From NCBI GenBank assembly GCA_015478855.1, contig JADMKJ010000119.1, positions 20,804 to 84,803 on the forward strand: 64,000 bases of DNA, in the 5' to 3' direction. Made by a program: the position numbers and the translations under genes. This DNA is from Proteiniphilum sp. (GTDB lineage: Bacteria; Bacteroidota; Bacteroidia; Bacteroidales; Dysgonomonadaceae). The notes beneath the pieces are model-generated. The model did no database searches. It saw only the letters and a list, made by a program, of their open reading frames with translations, and was not told the origin of the DNA. This document shows positions 9,501 to 16,931 of this stretch, piece by piece; the first letter of the stretch is position 1, and every line of letters begins with the position of its first letter.

Positions 9501-9967
9501 CGGTTGTCATAGGTAATATAAGGTTGACTCATATCCACCCAATAACCCATCTTCCGGGTGAGATCCTCCCACTCTCTGGTATACTTCATCACCTCTGTAC
9601 GACAGGCTGCATTGTACTCCTCAACGCTTATTTTTTTACCAATATCTTCTTTCGTGATCCCCAATGTCTTCTCCACTCCCAGTTCTACCGGTAACCCGTG
9701 GGTATCCCATCCTGCTTTCCTGTTAACCAGAAAACCTTTCATGGTTTTGTAACGACAGAAAATGTCTTTTATGGAACGTGCAATCACATGATGAATGCCC
9801 GGCATTCCGTTTGCCGAGGGAGGTCCTTCATAAAACACAAACGGGGGATTTCCTTCGCGCGATTCCAGGCTTTTATTGAAAACGTCCTTTTCATCCCACA
9901 CCTTCAACATTTCTTTGTTTACCTCTGAGAGATTCAACTGATTGTATTCCGGAAATTTTTTACTCAT
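6551..9967 (-). CDS. ileS: Isoleucyl-tRNA synthetase
   Basis: Class I aminoacyl-tRNA synthetase that charges tRNA-Ile and edits misactivated valine. I place the start at 9967 (MSKKFPEYNQ), giving 1138 residues. A longer frame to 10030 exists, but its first 21 residues do not resemble the family and would cross the promoter. Visible parts are the HIGH-type signature in NGMPGIHH, the CP1 editing insertion, the KMSKR signature (NKMSKRLGNAVDP), the anticodon-binding domain and a C-terminal extension. It carries no resistance-island markers and looks like the housekeeping copy. Confidence 0.97.
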   Translation of the reverse strand: MSKKFPEYNQLNLSEVNKEMLKVWDEKDVFNKSLESREGNPPFVFYEGPPSANGMPGIHHVIARSIKDIFCRYKTMKGFLVNRKAGWDTHGLPVELGVEKTLGITKEDIGKKISVEEYNAACRTEVMKYTREWEDLTRKMGYWVDMSQPYITYDNRYIETLWYLLKELYNNGYMYKGYTIQPYSPAAGTGLSTHELNQPGCYRDVKDTTCTAQFLIKEPLPEWSAFGEPFFLAWTTTPWTLPSNMLLAVGKNIDYIAVQTYNQYTGKPITVILAKNLLHLYFNTKNESLSLDEYKPGDKNIPYRVLDKMWKGTELAGIRYEQLIPWVNVTDRAFKVVTGDFVTTEDGTGIVHIAPTFGADDAKVGKENDVPGLTLTDTEGIDRPMVDLTGKFYSLNELDPQFVQNNVNVALYTAFAGRYVKNAYDDSLTDDDTTLDVDLSVMLKQQNRAFRIEKHVHSYPHCWRTDKPVLYYPLDSWFIRTTACREKMIELNNTINWKPQSTGTGRFGKWLENLQDWNLSRSRYWGTPLPIWRSEDGKEEKCIGSVKELQDELQKALDAGMMTELPWKELHLQDYKALAYDQIDLHRPYVDQIVLVSDSGKAMYRETDLIDVWFDSGAMPFAQVFYPHNGEEEFQKVFPADFIAEGVDQTRGWFYTLHAIASMVKGSVAFKNVISNGLVLDKNGNKMSKRLGNAVDPFETIEKHGSDPLRWYMITNAAPWDNLKFDIEGVEEARRKFFGTLYNTYSFFVLYANVDDFRNQYPQIAIDERPEIDRWIISLLNTLVEEVELGYSTYEPTKAGRAISDFVSDNLSNWFVRLNRKRFWGGEMTDDKLSAYQTLYQCLVTVAKLMAPIAPFYADRLYLDLTATTGSEHFESVHLADFPVADASLIDKQLEEQMYLAQTASSIVLALRRKVNIKVRQPLSKIMIPMVDEAQKRNIQAIETLILNEVNVKELKFVDSANEMLVKRVKPDFKKLGPRYGKIMKQLALRIQGMEKSEIIELEKSGSVMLSVDGQEALITTDDVEILSEDIPGWLVGNEGRLTVALDITLSDVLQKEGVARELVNRIQNLRKAKNFDITDRITIKLSSSPAFDAAITDNSGYIKNQVLADEIIIVNEQQENVIEIDDQSLTISINKNN

Positions 9968-10000
9968 TACCAATGAAATTATACTACAAAAATTAGGATG

Positions 10001-10031
10001 CAAAGGTAGTAATAAAATAAGAAATGACAAT
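10001..10031 (-). promoter_or_regulatory. Promoter of ileS
   Basis: Minus-strand TACCTTTG (10001-10008) with ATTG (10028-10031) 19 bases upstream. It starts 34 bases before the chosen ileS ATG, which supports that start over the longer frame. Confidence 0.5.
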
Positions 10032-10073
10032 TGTAATTGCTGCCACCTTTATTCTGTAAATATTACCGATATG

Positions 10074-10105
10074 TTTGCATTTAAGCGGTTAAAAAGGTAA
10101 TTTTG
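10074..10105 (+). promoter_or_regulatory. Promoter of the first EEP-family gene
   Basis: TTTG (10074-10077), 20 bases, TAATTTTG (10098-10105): an exact match to the Bacteroidetes promoter pattern, 46 bases upstream of the start codon. Confidence 0.65.
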
Positions 10106-10151
10106 CAGTGACAATCTACATTTCACAATGGTAAAATTTAGCTAAATCAAG

Positions 10152-11078
10152 ATGGGTGGAAAAAATTTGAATCGGGGCCTATTGATCATATTATTGATCA
10201 TTTTCTATAGTTGCTCTTCAACACATGAACTGACAGTTGCTTCGTATAATGTACGCTATGATAATAAAAACGATGCAAAAGAGGGCAACGGATGGAAGAA
10301 CAGATATCCGGTCATTACACAGATCATTCTTTATAATGATATCGAAATATTCGGGGCACAGGAAGTATTGCATCACATGTTGGACGACATGCTCGATCAA
10401 CTTCCCGGATACAGTTATATAGGCGTGGGACGGGATGACGGTATTAATAAAGGGGAATATGCCCCTGTCTTTTATAAGAGCGCCCGTTTCGAGTTGCTTC
10501 ACTCAGGGAATTTCTGGCTGTCTGAAAACACCGAATACCCCAATAAAGGATGGGACGCAGCACTTCCCCGCATCTGCACATGGGGAGAGTTTAAAGACAG
10601 GAAGAGCAACCTGCGATTCTATTTTTTCAATCTTCACATGGATCATGTGGGTGTGATTGCCCGTGATGAGAGTTCAAAACTCGTGCTGAAAAAAATTGAA
10701 GAGATGTGCGGTAATGATCCGGTGATACTTGCCGGTGATTTTAATGTAGATCAGACGAACAACAACTACCACATTCTCGCTAGTTCGGATATAGTGAATG
10801 ACGCTTACGAAGCTGCACAGTTCCGTTTCGCCCTGAACGGCACATTTAATGCTTTCAACCCTGACCTGAAAACAGATAGCCGTATCGACCACCTTTTTGT
10901 CTCACCCTTCTTCAAGGTTGAGAAATATGGCGTACTTACCGATACTTATCATACACAGGTTAACGACAGTATCATCAGGAGTAGTAATTTCCCGAAAGAG
11001 GTGAGCCTGATGGATTACATCGCACGTACCCCATCAGATCACTTTCCGGTGAAAGTGAATCTGACATTCCGTAAATGA
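10152..11078 (+). CDS. Endonuclease/exonuclease/phosphatase-family lipoprotein (first of three)
   Basis: Exported hydrolase of the EEP (DNase I-like) superfamily, whose members cleave phosphodiesters or phosphates of nucleic acids, phosphoinositides or sphingolipids. It has 308 residues, with a lipoprotein signal ending in IIFYSC near residue 22. Conserved active-site motifs are present: NVRYDN, the metal-binding Glu in GAQEVL, NLHMDH, AGDFN and the terminal SDHFPV. The substrate cannot be told from sequence. Two more EEP genes follow on the same strand. It resembles the third copy more than the second (shared VGxGRDDG and NxGDFWxSE segments). Confidence 0.88.
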   Translation: MGGKNLNRGLLIILLIIFYSCSSTHELTVASYNVRYDNKNDAKEGNGWKNRYPVITQIILYNDIEIFGAQEVLHHMLDDMLDQLPGYSYIGVGRDDGINKGEYAPVFYKSARFELLHSGNFWLSENTEYPNKGWDAALPRICTWGEFKDRKSNLRFYFFNLHMDHVGVIARDESSKLVLKKIEEMCGNDPVILAGDFNVDQTNNNYHILASSDIVNDAYEAAQFRFALNGTFNAFNPDLKTDSRIDHLFVSPFFKVEKYGVLTDTYHTQVNDSIIRSSNFPKEVSLMDYIARTPSDHFPVKVNLTFRK

Positions 11079-11234
11079 CACTTCCACCGGTTGTTCTTAA
11101 GTGGAAGGATAAGCAGGCTCCTTATGATACATTTGAATGTGAACTTTTCGATATGTGAATAGAGTGACAACGCTTCTGTCGACAAGAGTGAACGCAGGAA
11201 AAGTCTTATAAAATTGAAGTAATAATTTAATCAT

Positions 11235-12032
11235 ATGAACATCAGTAGAACTTTTATATATCTGTTCACTATACTCCTCTCAGGGAGTCTTTTGAGTTGC
11301 TACAACTCCGCCAGCGACGCAAAAAAAGATGACAACAACAGGTTGAAGATTCTCACTTATAATGTGCGTAATGGGCGTGGCATGGATGATGTCACCAACT
11401 ACGACAGGGTGGCAGACGTGATCAACCGGATCGATGCCGACGCTGTAGCGATTCAGGAGCTCGACAGTGCCACGGAGAGAAGCAACGGTGTGGTTGTACT
11501 GGATGAACTGGCCGGGAGAACGGGGATGTACGCCTCTTATAACAAATCGATTGATTATAAGGGAGGGGCCTATGGCGTGGGCATACTCACCAAAGAGAAG
11601 CCACTACGGAAAGAGGCCATACCTCTCCCCGGCAGTGAAGAACAGCGGAGCTTATTGCTGGTGGAACTACAGGATTATATTATCTGCAGCACCCACTGGT
11701 CACTCAATCAGTCTGACAGGGTGGCATCGGTAGATGTCATCAACAGCTGGCTCAAAGATCATACATCAAAGCCGCTCATTCTGGCAGGTGATCTCAACGC
11801 TGTACCTGCGTCGGAGGAGATTCAGAGACTGTCTGAAGCATGGACCATTCTAAATGATATAACTCAACCAACCATTCCGGTGAACAACCCCAACAGATGC
11901 ATTGATTATCTGCTCTTCAAGAACAACCCGCAATTTGAAGTGAATCTCCATGAGTCCACAGTAGAGAGTGAGCCAATGGCTTCCGATCATTTGCCGGTAT
12001 GGGTGTCAATAACGATTAAAAAAAACAGATAA
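11235..12032 (+). CDS. Endonuclease/exonuclease/phosphatase-family lipoprotein (second of three)
   Basis: A second EEP-superfamily protein, 265 residues, with a lipoprotein signal (LLSGSLLSC, Cys near 22). The catalytic motifs are NVRNGRG, AIQELDS, CSTHWSL, AGDLN and SDHLPV. Its spacing and the motif TYNVRNGRGMDD place it in a different subgroup from its two neighbours, closer to the sphingomyelinase/endonuclease-like EEP proteins. It starts 156 bases after the first copy, perhaps with its own transcription start, and ends only 4 bases before the third. The role is probably scavenging of phosphate or lipid-derived substrates at the cell surface; that is inference. Confidence 0.88.
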   Translation: MNISRTFIYLFTILLSGSLLSCYNSASDAKKDDNNRLKILTYNVRNGRGMDDVTNYDRVADVINRIDADAVAIQELDSATERSNGVVVLDELAGRTGMYASYNKSIDYKGGAYGVGILTKEKPLRKEAIPLPGSEEQRSLLLVELQDYIICSTHWSLNQSDRVASVDVINSWLKDHTSKPLILAGDLNAVPASEEIQRLSEAWTILNDITQPTIPVNNPNRCIDYLLFKNNPQFEVNLHESTVESEPMASDHLPVWVSITIKKNR

Positions 12033-12036
12033 CTTT

Positions 12037-12888
12037 ATGAAGACTTTATTCACATGGTGCTGCCTTTTGATGCTCACTGCCTCAACACTGTTTGCCCAAA
12101 GCAGAAAAGAGATCACGCTCAACATCTCTTCGTTCAACCTGAGATTGGATACAAACAGCGATGGCGAGAATGCCTGGCCAAACAGAAAAGAGATGGTGAA
12201 AGGGTTGATCCGTTTTCATGAACTGGATATTATTGGTACCCAGGAGGGTTTTAAACATCAACTGGATGCTATTCTTGAGATGGGAAATTACACTTATGTG
12301 GGTGGCGGTCGTGATGATGGGAAGGATGCCGGTGAGCACTCAGCCATCATCTACAATAAAAAGAGGTTTGAGGTTGTCGACAATGGTGATTTCTGGTTCT
12401 CTGAAACACCCGATGTGCCGGGAAAAGGATGGGATGCAACCTGTTGTAATCGAATATGCTCATGGGCAAAGTTCAGGGAGAAAAGATCGGGGAAAACATT
12501 CTTCGTATTCAATGCTCACTACGATCACCAGGGGAAGGAGGCACGGAGAAATTCTTCACTGTTGCTGTTGGATAAAATTAAAAAGATAGCAGGTAGTAGT
12601 AGGGTTATTGCTACCGGCGACTTCAATGCGTTGCCCGATTCGGAGCCCATACAAATCATCTACGACTCGGGATTGCTACAAGACTCCTATCTTGAAACCA
12701 GGATTCCACCTTACGGTACAGTTGGCACATTTAACGCTTTTCAATCAGATGCTCTGATGATAGATCGTATCGATTATATCTGGGTGACGCCCGATATAAC
12801 CGTGAAAAAATATGGCGTGTTGAACGATATGCCTTACGGCCGTTTTCCATCAGACCATTTCCCTGTGATGATTAAAGCAAAACTTTAA
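12037..12888 (+). CDS. Endonuclease/exonuclease/phosphatase-family exported protein (third of three)
   Basis: Third EEP-superfamily protein, 283 residues. It has a standard cleavable signal peptide (ending near STLFAQ) and not a lipobox, so it is probably periplasmic or secreted. The motifs are SFNLRLDT, GTQEG, NAHYDHQG, TGDFN, IDYIWV and SDHFPV. The start is 4 bases after the stop of the second copy, which indicates co-transcription. It is a clear relative of the first copy along its whole length, so the trio probably includes an old tandem duplication. Confidence 0.9.
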   Translation: MKTLFTWCCLLMLTASTLFAQSRKEITLNISSFNLRLDTNSDGENAWPNRKEMVKGLIRFHELDIIGTQEGFKHQLDAILEMGNYTYVGGGRDDGKDAGEHSAIIYNKKRFEVVDNGDFWFSETPDVPGKGWDATCCNRICSWAKFREKRSGKTFFVFNAHYDHQGKEARRNSSLLLLDKIKKIAGSSRVIATGDFNALPDSEPIQIIYDSGLLQDSYLETRIPPYGTVGTFNAFQSDALMIDRIDYIWVTPDITVKKYGVLNDMPYGRFPSDHFPVMIKAKL

Positions 12889-12936
12889 AAGACTGAATCA
12901 CTTCTGTCAGCATTCAGCTGGCTGCAGACACCCTTA

Positions 12937-12977
12937 AAAAAATATGCCGGATCAATGATGACCCGGCATATTTTGTT
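12937..12977. terminator. Bidirectional terminator between convergent genes
   Basis: A 12-bp stem (aaaatatgccgg at 12939-12950 with its complement at 12963-12974) separates the EEP genes on plus from the aminotransferase on minus. The A/T flanks on both sides allow termination in both directions. Confidence 0.75.
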
Positions 12978-12989
12978 GTACCATATCAC

Positions 12990-14183
12990 TTAGATGAGTT
13001 TTTCCAGCGCTGCTGCAATTCTTGCAATTGCTTTTGTGATGTTTTCATCGGAGGTGGCATAGGAGATGCGGATGCAGCCGGGCGCACCGAAAGCATCACC
13101 CCCCACGCAGGCCACATGTGCTACTTCAAGAAGATACATCGCTAAATCGGTCGCCGTGTTTATCTTTTTCCCATTGTATGATTTCCCCAGATAACCTGCA
13201 CACTCGGGGAAGATATAAAATGCACCCATGGGGTTATTCACTTTCAACCCGGGGATCTGACCCAGCAGATTTACAATAAGATCTCTTCGCCTTTCAAATG
13301 CTTCTCTCATCTCAGTCACACAGGATTGATCACCTGTATATGCAGCCACGGCAGCTTTCTGAGAAATTGATGAGGGCCCTGAGGTATATTGTCCCTGCAA
13401 CATGCTGCAGGCAGAGGCAATCCATTGCGGTGCAGCAATCCAGCCTATACGCCACCCTGTCATCGCATATCCTTTAGAAACACCGTTCACCACAATCACC
13501 CGGTCACGGATGTTGTCAAACTGAGCCATCGACTCATGTTTACCAATATAGTTGATATGCTCATAAATCTCATCAGCAACAACATATACATTTTTATGCT
13601 TCTCCAGCACATCGGCCAACGCCTGCAGTTCATCCCGGGTATAGACACTTCCTGTAGGATTCGATGGTGAACAGAGTATCAATGCTTTCGTCCTTGGTGT
13701 GATAGCATCTTCAAGTTGTTGTGGTGTAATCTTAAACTCTTTCTCAATACCTGCATAAATAAAAACAGATCTTCCTTCCGCCAGCTTAACCATCTCCGGA
13801 TAACTAACCCAGTACGGTGCAGGAATGATCACCTCCTCATCTTTGTCCACTATGGAAAGAATAACATTGCAAAGCGATTGTTTGGCCCCACCTGAAACCA
13901 CAATCTGTGCCGGGGTATATTCAAGATCATTTTCATTTTTCAACTTCTCGCAGACTGCTTTCTTCAAATCAGGGAAACCGGCTACAGGAGAATAGAACGA
14001 GAAATTATCGTCGATCGCTTGTTTAGCTGCCTCCTTTATATGTACCGGTGTGGTGAAATCAGGTTCACCCACACTCATATTAATCACGTCAATACCCTGG
14101 GCTTTCAGTTCATTGCTTTTCTGTGCCATCGCAAACGTTTCAGAGGGCGATAAGGCGGTTAATCGGGCAGATAATAATTCCAT
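12990..14183 (-). CDS. aspC: Pyridoxal-phosphate aminotransferase (aspartate aminotransferase type)
   Basis: Fold-type I class I aminotransferase, most like the Ib aspartate aminotransferases: it would transfer amino groups between aspartate and 2-oxoglutarate, though substrate breadth cannot be fixed from sequence. Start chosen at 14183 (MELLSARLTAL), 397 residues; an upstream in-frame ATG at 14225 would add 14 non-conserved residues. Visible motifs are SVGEPDFTTP, PAPYWVSYPEM, SPSNPTGSVY, VADEIYEH and SKGYAMTGWRIGW, with the PLP lysine near residue 237. A -7 element TATCTTTG lies at 14244-14251. The gene is monocistronic. Confidence 0.92.
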   Translation of the reverse strand: MELLSARLTALSPSETFAMAQKSNELKAQGIDVINMSVGEPDFTTPVHIKEAAKQAIDDNFSFYSPVAGFPDLKKAVCEKLKNENDLEYTPAQIVVSGGAKQSLCNVILSIVDKDEEVIIPAPYWVSYPEMVKLAEGRSVFIYAGIEKEFKITPQQLEDAITPRTKALILCSPSNPTGSVYTRDELQALADVLEKHKNVYVVADEIYEHINYIGKHESMAQFDNIRDRVIVVNGVSKGYAMTGWRIGWIAAPQWIASACSMLQGQYTSGPSSISQKAAVAAYTGDQSCVTEMREAFERRRDLIVNLLGQIPGLKVNNPMGAFYIFPECAGYLGKSYNGKKINTATDLAMYLLEVAHVACVGGDAFGAPGCIRISYATSDENITKAIARIAAALEKLI

Positions 14184-14374
14184 AGATATAATTTTCAAAA
14201 AATTTGTCGAATTGATGATTTGCATTTTGCAATAAAATCACTGCAAAGATATATAAAAAACATATTTCAGAGCACTTCTCAATGAGAAACAGTCAACATT
14301 TTGCATAATTTACTTACATAAAATAAAAAAGCTACCGGTAAGGCAGCCTCGATATATAATAAATAAGTAATTTT

Positions 14375-14436
14375 CTACAGTAAAGCATCCGTGATCCCAT
14401 TCAGATCACTCAGCTTTTGACATGAAGTCCGAATTC
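14375..14436 (-). other. Possible frame-shifted continuation of the small ORF
   Basis: Just past the stop of the 49-residue ORF, another reading frame carries about 25 more sense codons (around KLRIRTSCQKLSDLNGIT) before a TAG at 14375. This could be an old frameshift that cut a roughly 75-residue protein, or chance. The stretch down to the aminotransferase gene otherwise shows nothing I can name. Confidence 0.2.
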
Positions 14437-14586
14437 TCAGCTTGCAAAACGATGCAAACTTGTTTTCAACACTCTGAGTCGGTTCATTCGGTTCACAAGA
14501 TAGGTGACAGACCCCTTTGAGATATTCTTCTCCAGATATTTTATCTGTGCAAGAATCTCATTGCTTGTCTTGGTTTTGACATCCAT
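14437..14586 (-). CDS. Candidate small protein of 49 residues
   Basis: Short ATG-initiated frame (MDVKTKTSNEILAQ...). The composition looks like a real soluble protein: a lysine-rich amphipathic stretch with YLEKNISKGSVTY and VNRMNRLRVLKTSL. A Bacteroidetes promoter lies 115 bases upstream on the same strand with no other gene to serve, and an A-rich region precedes the ATG. I do not recognise the family. It may be a remnant, since a second frame continues the coding-like signal past its stop. Neighbours give no functional clue. Confidence 0.4.
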   Translation of the reverse strand: MDVKTKTSNEILAQIKYLEKNISKGSVTYLVNRMNRLRVLKTSLHRFAS

Positions 14587-14700
14587 AATTATCAGTTTTA
14601 AATTGTTATGATTATCGGCAGCCGTCGGTAAGAATCTCTTTTAGTCTTTTAATGATAACCTAAAATGATTTAAATAACTCGCTTGCCATATTAATCACCA

Positions 14701-14731
14701 CAAAGATACAACAAAAAACATGTTATACAAC
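14701..14731 (-). promoter_or_regulatory. Promoter reading into the 49-residue ORF
   Basis: Minus-strand TATCTTTG (14701-14708) with GTTG (14728-14731) 19 bases upstream. The only candidate gene downstream before the aminotransferase is the small ORF at 14437-14586. Confidence 0.5.
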
Positions 14732-14810
14732 ATATTTCTGATAGATAATTAAATGGGTTGATAGAGCAATATGATAATGCTGCAGATGAATCAGCCTGTG
14801 CATACAAAGC

Positions 14811-14846
14811 AAAAAAATAGCCACCTGACATACAGTCAGACAGCTA
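14811..14846 (-). terminator. Terminator of tRNA-Ser
   Basis: A 12-bp stem including three G-U pairs, 5-base loop, followed on the minus strand by seven Ts. It begins 5 bases past the tRNA 3' end. Confidence 0.75.
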
Positions 14847-14851
14847 CTTTG

Positions 14852-14938
14852 CGGAAGCGGGGGGATTCGAACCCCCGGTACAGTTACCCGTACGTCAGTT
14901 TAGCAAACTGGTGGTTTCAGCCACTCACCCACACTTCC
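14852..14938 (-). tRNA. tRNA-Ser (anticodon GCU)
   Basis: An 87-base class II tRNA. The 7-bp acceptor stem GGAAGTG pairs with CGCTTCC. The anticodon loop TTGCTAA gives GCU. A long variable arm (around TACGGGTAACTGTA) and the T-arm GGGGGTTCGAATCCCCC are present. The discriminator base is G, as expected for tRNA-Ser, and the 3' CCA is not encoded. It has its own promoter and terminator, so it is a single-gene unit. Confidence 0.96.
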
Positions 14939-14964
14939 GTTAGGATTTTTGCTGAAATCGGATG

Positions 14965-14996
14965 CAAATATACAAGATTGTTTTCAACTTGTCAAA
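14965..14996 (-). promoter_or_regulatory. Promoter of tRNA-Ser
   Basis: Minus-strand TTTG (14993-14996), 20 bases, TATATTTG (14965-14972): an exact pattern match placed 27 bases before the tRNA 5' end. Confidence 0.7.
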
Positions 14997-15063
14997 GAAA
15001 AAGTCAGATTTTCAAATGAATCTTTCTACTTTTGTGCTGCTTACAAAGGAAATTATTCAACGC

Positions 15064-16107
15064 ATGGTAGAGAAAAAGACAAATAATAAAAGAAAGCCAT
15101 TACGATGGATCATCGGTTTTCTGTTGCTATTGATCATTGCCACCGGCATTTATGCCTACAGTGTAATTTTCAGGCCGATTGATTTAGAGGAAACAATCTA
15201 CATTTATATCGATGAGAAGAAGCGTTACGAAGAGGTTGTTCTTCAATTGAAGGAGAAAGATGCACTATCCTCAGAGAAATTGTTCGATATGCTGGCACAA
15301 AGGATGAATTACCCAAACAGTGTGAAGACCGGCAGGTATGCCATTGAAGAGGGCATGACAATGCCCGATGTAATCCGTCTACTGCGTTCAGGAAATCAAA
15401 CACCGGTAAATCTTACCTTTAACAATATCCGCTCAAAAGAAAACCTGGCAGGACGAATCTCTCAACAATTGATGCTTGATAGTCTTTCATTGCTGAACCT
15501 TCTCAATGAGCCTTCCAAAGCGAAAGAGTTGGGCCTGAACGAACAGACTATCCTATCGATCTTTATTCCAAATACATACGAGGTATATTGGGATACCGGC
15601 ACCGACAACCTGCTCAAACGTATGAAAAAGGAGTATGATGCCTTCTGGAATGAAAATCGTAAGAGCAAAGCAGAAAAAATAGGGCTTACGCCATTGCAGG
15701 TATCAGTACTGGCTTCAATCGTTGAGGAGGAAGCGACATATGCCGATGAATACCCTGTTGTGGCTGGACTCTACCTGAACCGGCTGAAAAAAGGGATGCG
15801 ACTGGAAGCTGACCCGACGGTGAAATTTGCTGTCGGTGATTTTACACTACGCCGTATACTGTACAGTCACCTGGAGGTTGAATCGCCCTACAACACCTAT
15901 AAAAACACAGGTTTACCTCCCGGTCCCATCAGGATCCCTTCGATCACCGCCATTGAAGGAACGCTGTCACCCACAACACATCAATATCTGTTTATGTGTG
16001 CGAAAGATGATCTCTCCGGACGTCACAACTTCGCCATCACTCATGCCGAACATGCACGGAATGCAAGAGCATATCAACGGGCCCTTAATGAGAGAGGGAT
16101 CTACTAA
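15064..16107 (+). CDS. mltG: Endolytic murein transglycosylase MltG
   Basis: Inner-membrane YceG-family lytic transglycosylase that cuts nascent glycan strands and helps set their length. Start chosen at 15064 (MVEKKTNNKR), 347 residues, because the upstream extension is unlike the family and would overlap the -7 element TACTTTTG at 15027-15034. It has one N-terminal membrane segment (about 15-35), a LysM-like region, and the catalytic motif ASIVEEEA with Glu near 221. The LPPGPIRIPS and IEGTLSP signatures lie near the C-terminus. Its stop overlaps the convergent aldo/keto reductase stop, with no terminator between them. Confidence 0.95.
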   Translation: MVEKKTNNKRKPLRWIIGFLLLLIIATGIYAYSVIFRPIDLEETIYIYIDEKKRYEEVVLQLKEKDALSSEKLFDMLAQRMNYPNSVKTGRYAIEEGMTMPDVIRLLRSGNQTPVNLTFNNIRSKENLAGRISQQLMLDSLSLLNLLNEPSKAKELGLNEQTILSIFIPNTYEVYWDTGTDNLLKRMKKEYDAFWNENRKSKAEKIGLTPLQVSVLASIVEEEATYADEYPVVAGLYLNRLKKGMRLEADPTVKFAVGDFTLRRILYSHLEVESPYNTYKNTGLPPGPIRIPSITAIEGTLSPTTHQYLFMCAKDDLSGRHNFAITHAEHARNARAYQRALNERGIY

Positions 16108-16931
16108 AAAGCGATTTCATCGGGATGGACACCCGTTCTGTGATTCCTGTCGAGCCGGTCAATCTCAACGATCTCATCTGCCGTAAGGCTAAAATCGAAG
16201 AGGGAGAAATTCTCATGCTGCCGTTGCCAGTCGGATGATTTTGGGAGCGGAATAATTTGCTTCTGCAGGTTCCACCGTAGGATGACCTGTGCTGTGGACT
16301 TTCCTTTTCGTGTCGCTATCTCCTCTATACGTGAATCAGTCAGCAGTGGGATCTTGCTGCTACCCAGGGGACTCCAGGACTCAACCACAATACCCTTTTC
16401 ACTGCAGTAATTCTGCAGTTCCTGCATCACCAGAAAGGGATGCAGCTCTACCTGATTGACTGCCGGTATTATCTCCGCCTGTTGCAGCAGTGTTTCGAGA
16501 TGATGTATCAGGTGGTTACTCACACCGATAGCTTTCACTCTTCCGCTCTGATAGATCCGCTCCATCTCTTTCCAGGTGGCAGCGATCATCTCCTTCACGG
16601 GCCAGTGTACAAGATAAAGATCAATATAGCCCACATTGAGACGATGCAAACTATTTTCAAATGCTTTCTCTATGTGATTCTCTTTGATATCGCTACCCCA
16701 CAACTTGGTAGTGATGAACAACTCTTCACGTGGAACGTTGCTTTCCCTGATCGCCTTACCAACAGGCTCCTCATTATCATAAAAAGCGGCACTATCGATA
16801 TGACGGTATCCAACCTCTATCGCATGACGAACTGCCCGGTATACCTCTTCATCGTTTCTCCCCAGGTGATAGGTGCCCAGGCCGGGTGAGGGGATTTCTA
16901 TCCCGTTGTTAAGCTGAATGGTTTTCATCAT
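16104..16931 (-). CDS. Aldo/keto reductase
   Basis: Cytosolic NADPH-dependent oxidoreductase of the AKR superfamily (TIM barrel), 275 residues, close to the 2,5-diketo-gluconate reductase/methylglyoxal reductase-type group. The catalytic tetrad is intact: Asp46 (YRHIDSA), Tyr51 (FYDNEE), Lys76 (TTKLW) and His109 (LVHWP). The C-terminal cofactor motif IPLPKSS is present. The natural substrate is not predictable. Its start overlaps the end of ribF by 4 bases, so the two are translationally coupled. FAD/FMN synthesis is not otherwise linked to this enzyme. Confidence 0.93.
   Translation of the reverse strand: MMKTIQLNNGIEIPSPGLGTYHLGRNDEEVYRAVRHAIEVGYRHIDSAAFYDNEEPVGKAIRESNVPREELFITTKLWGSDIKENHIEKAFENSLHRLNVGYIDLYLVHWPVKEMIAATWKEMERIYQSGRVKAIGVSNHLIHHLETLLQQAEIIPAVNQVELHPFLVMQELQNYCSEKGIVVESWSPLGSSKIPLLTDSRIEEIATRKGKSTAQVILRWNLQKQIIPLPKSSDWQRQHENFSLFDFSLTADEIVEIDRLDRNHRTGVHPDEIAF

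Noticed and set aside
14771..15019. An 82-codon plus-strand frame over tRNA-Ser
   Set aside because: It runs antisense through a well-formed tRNA and its terminator. It has no protein motifs.
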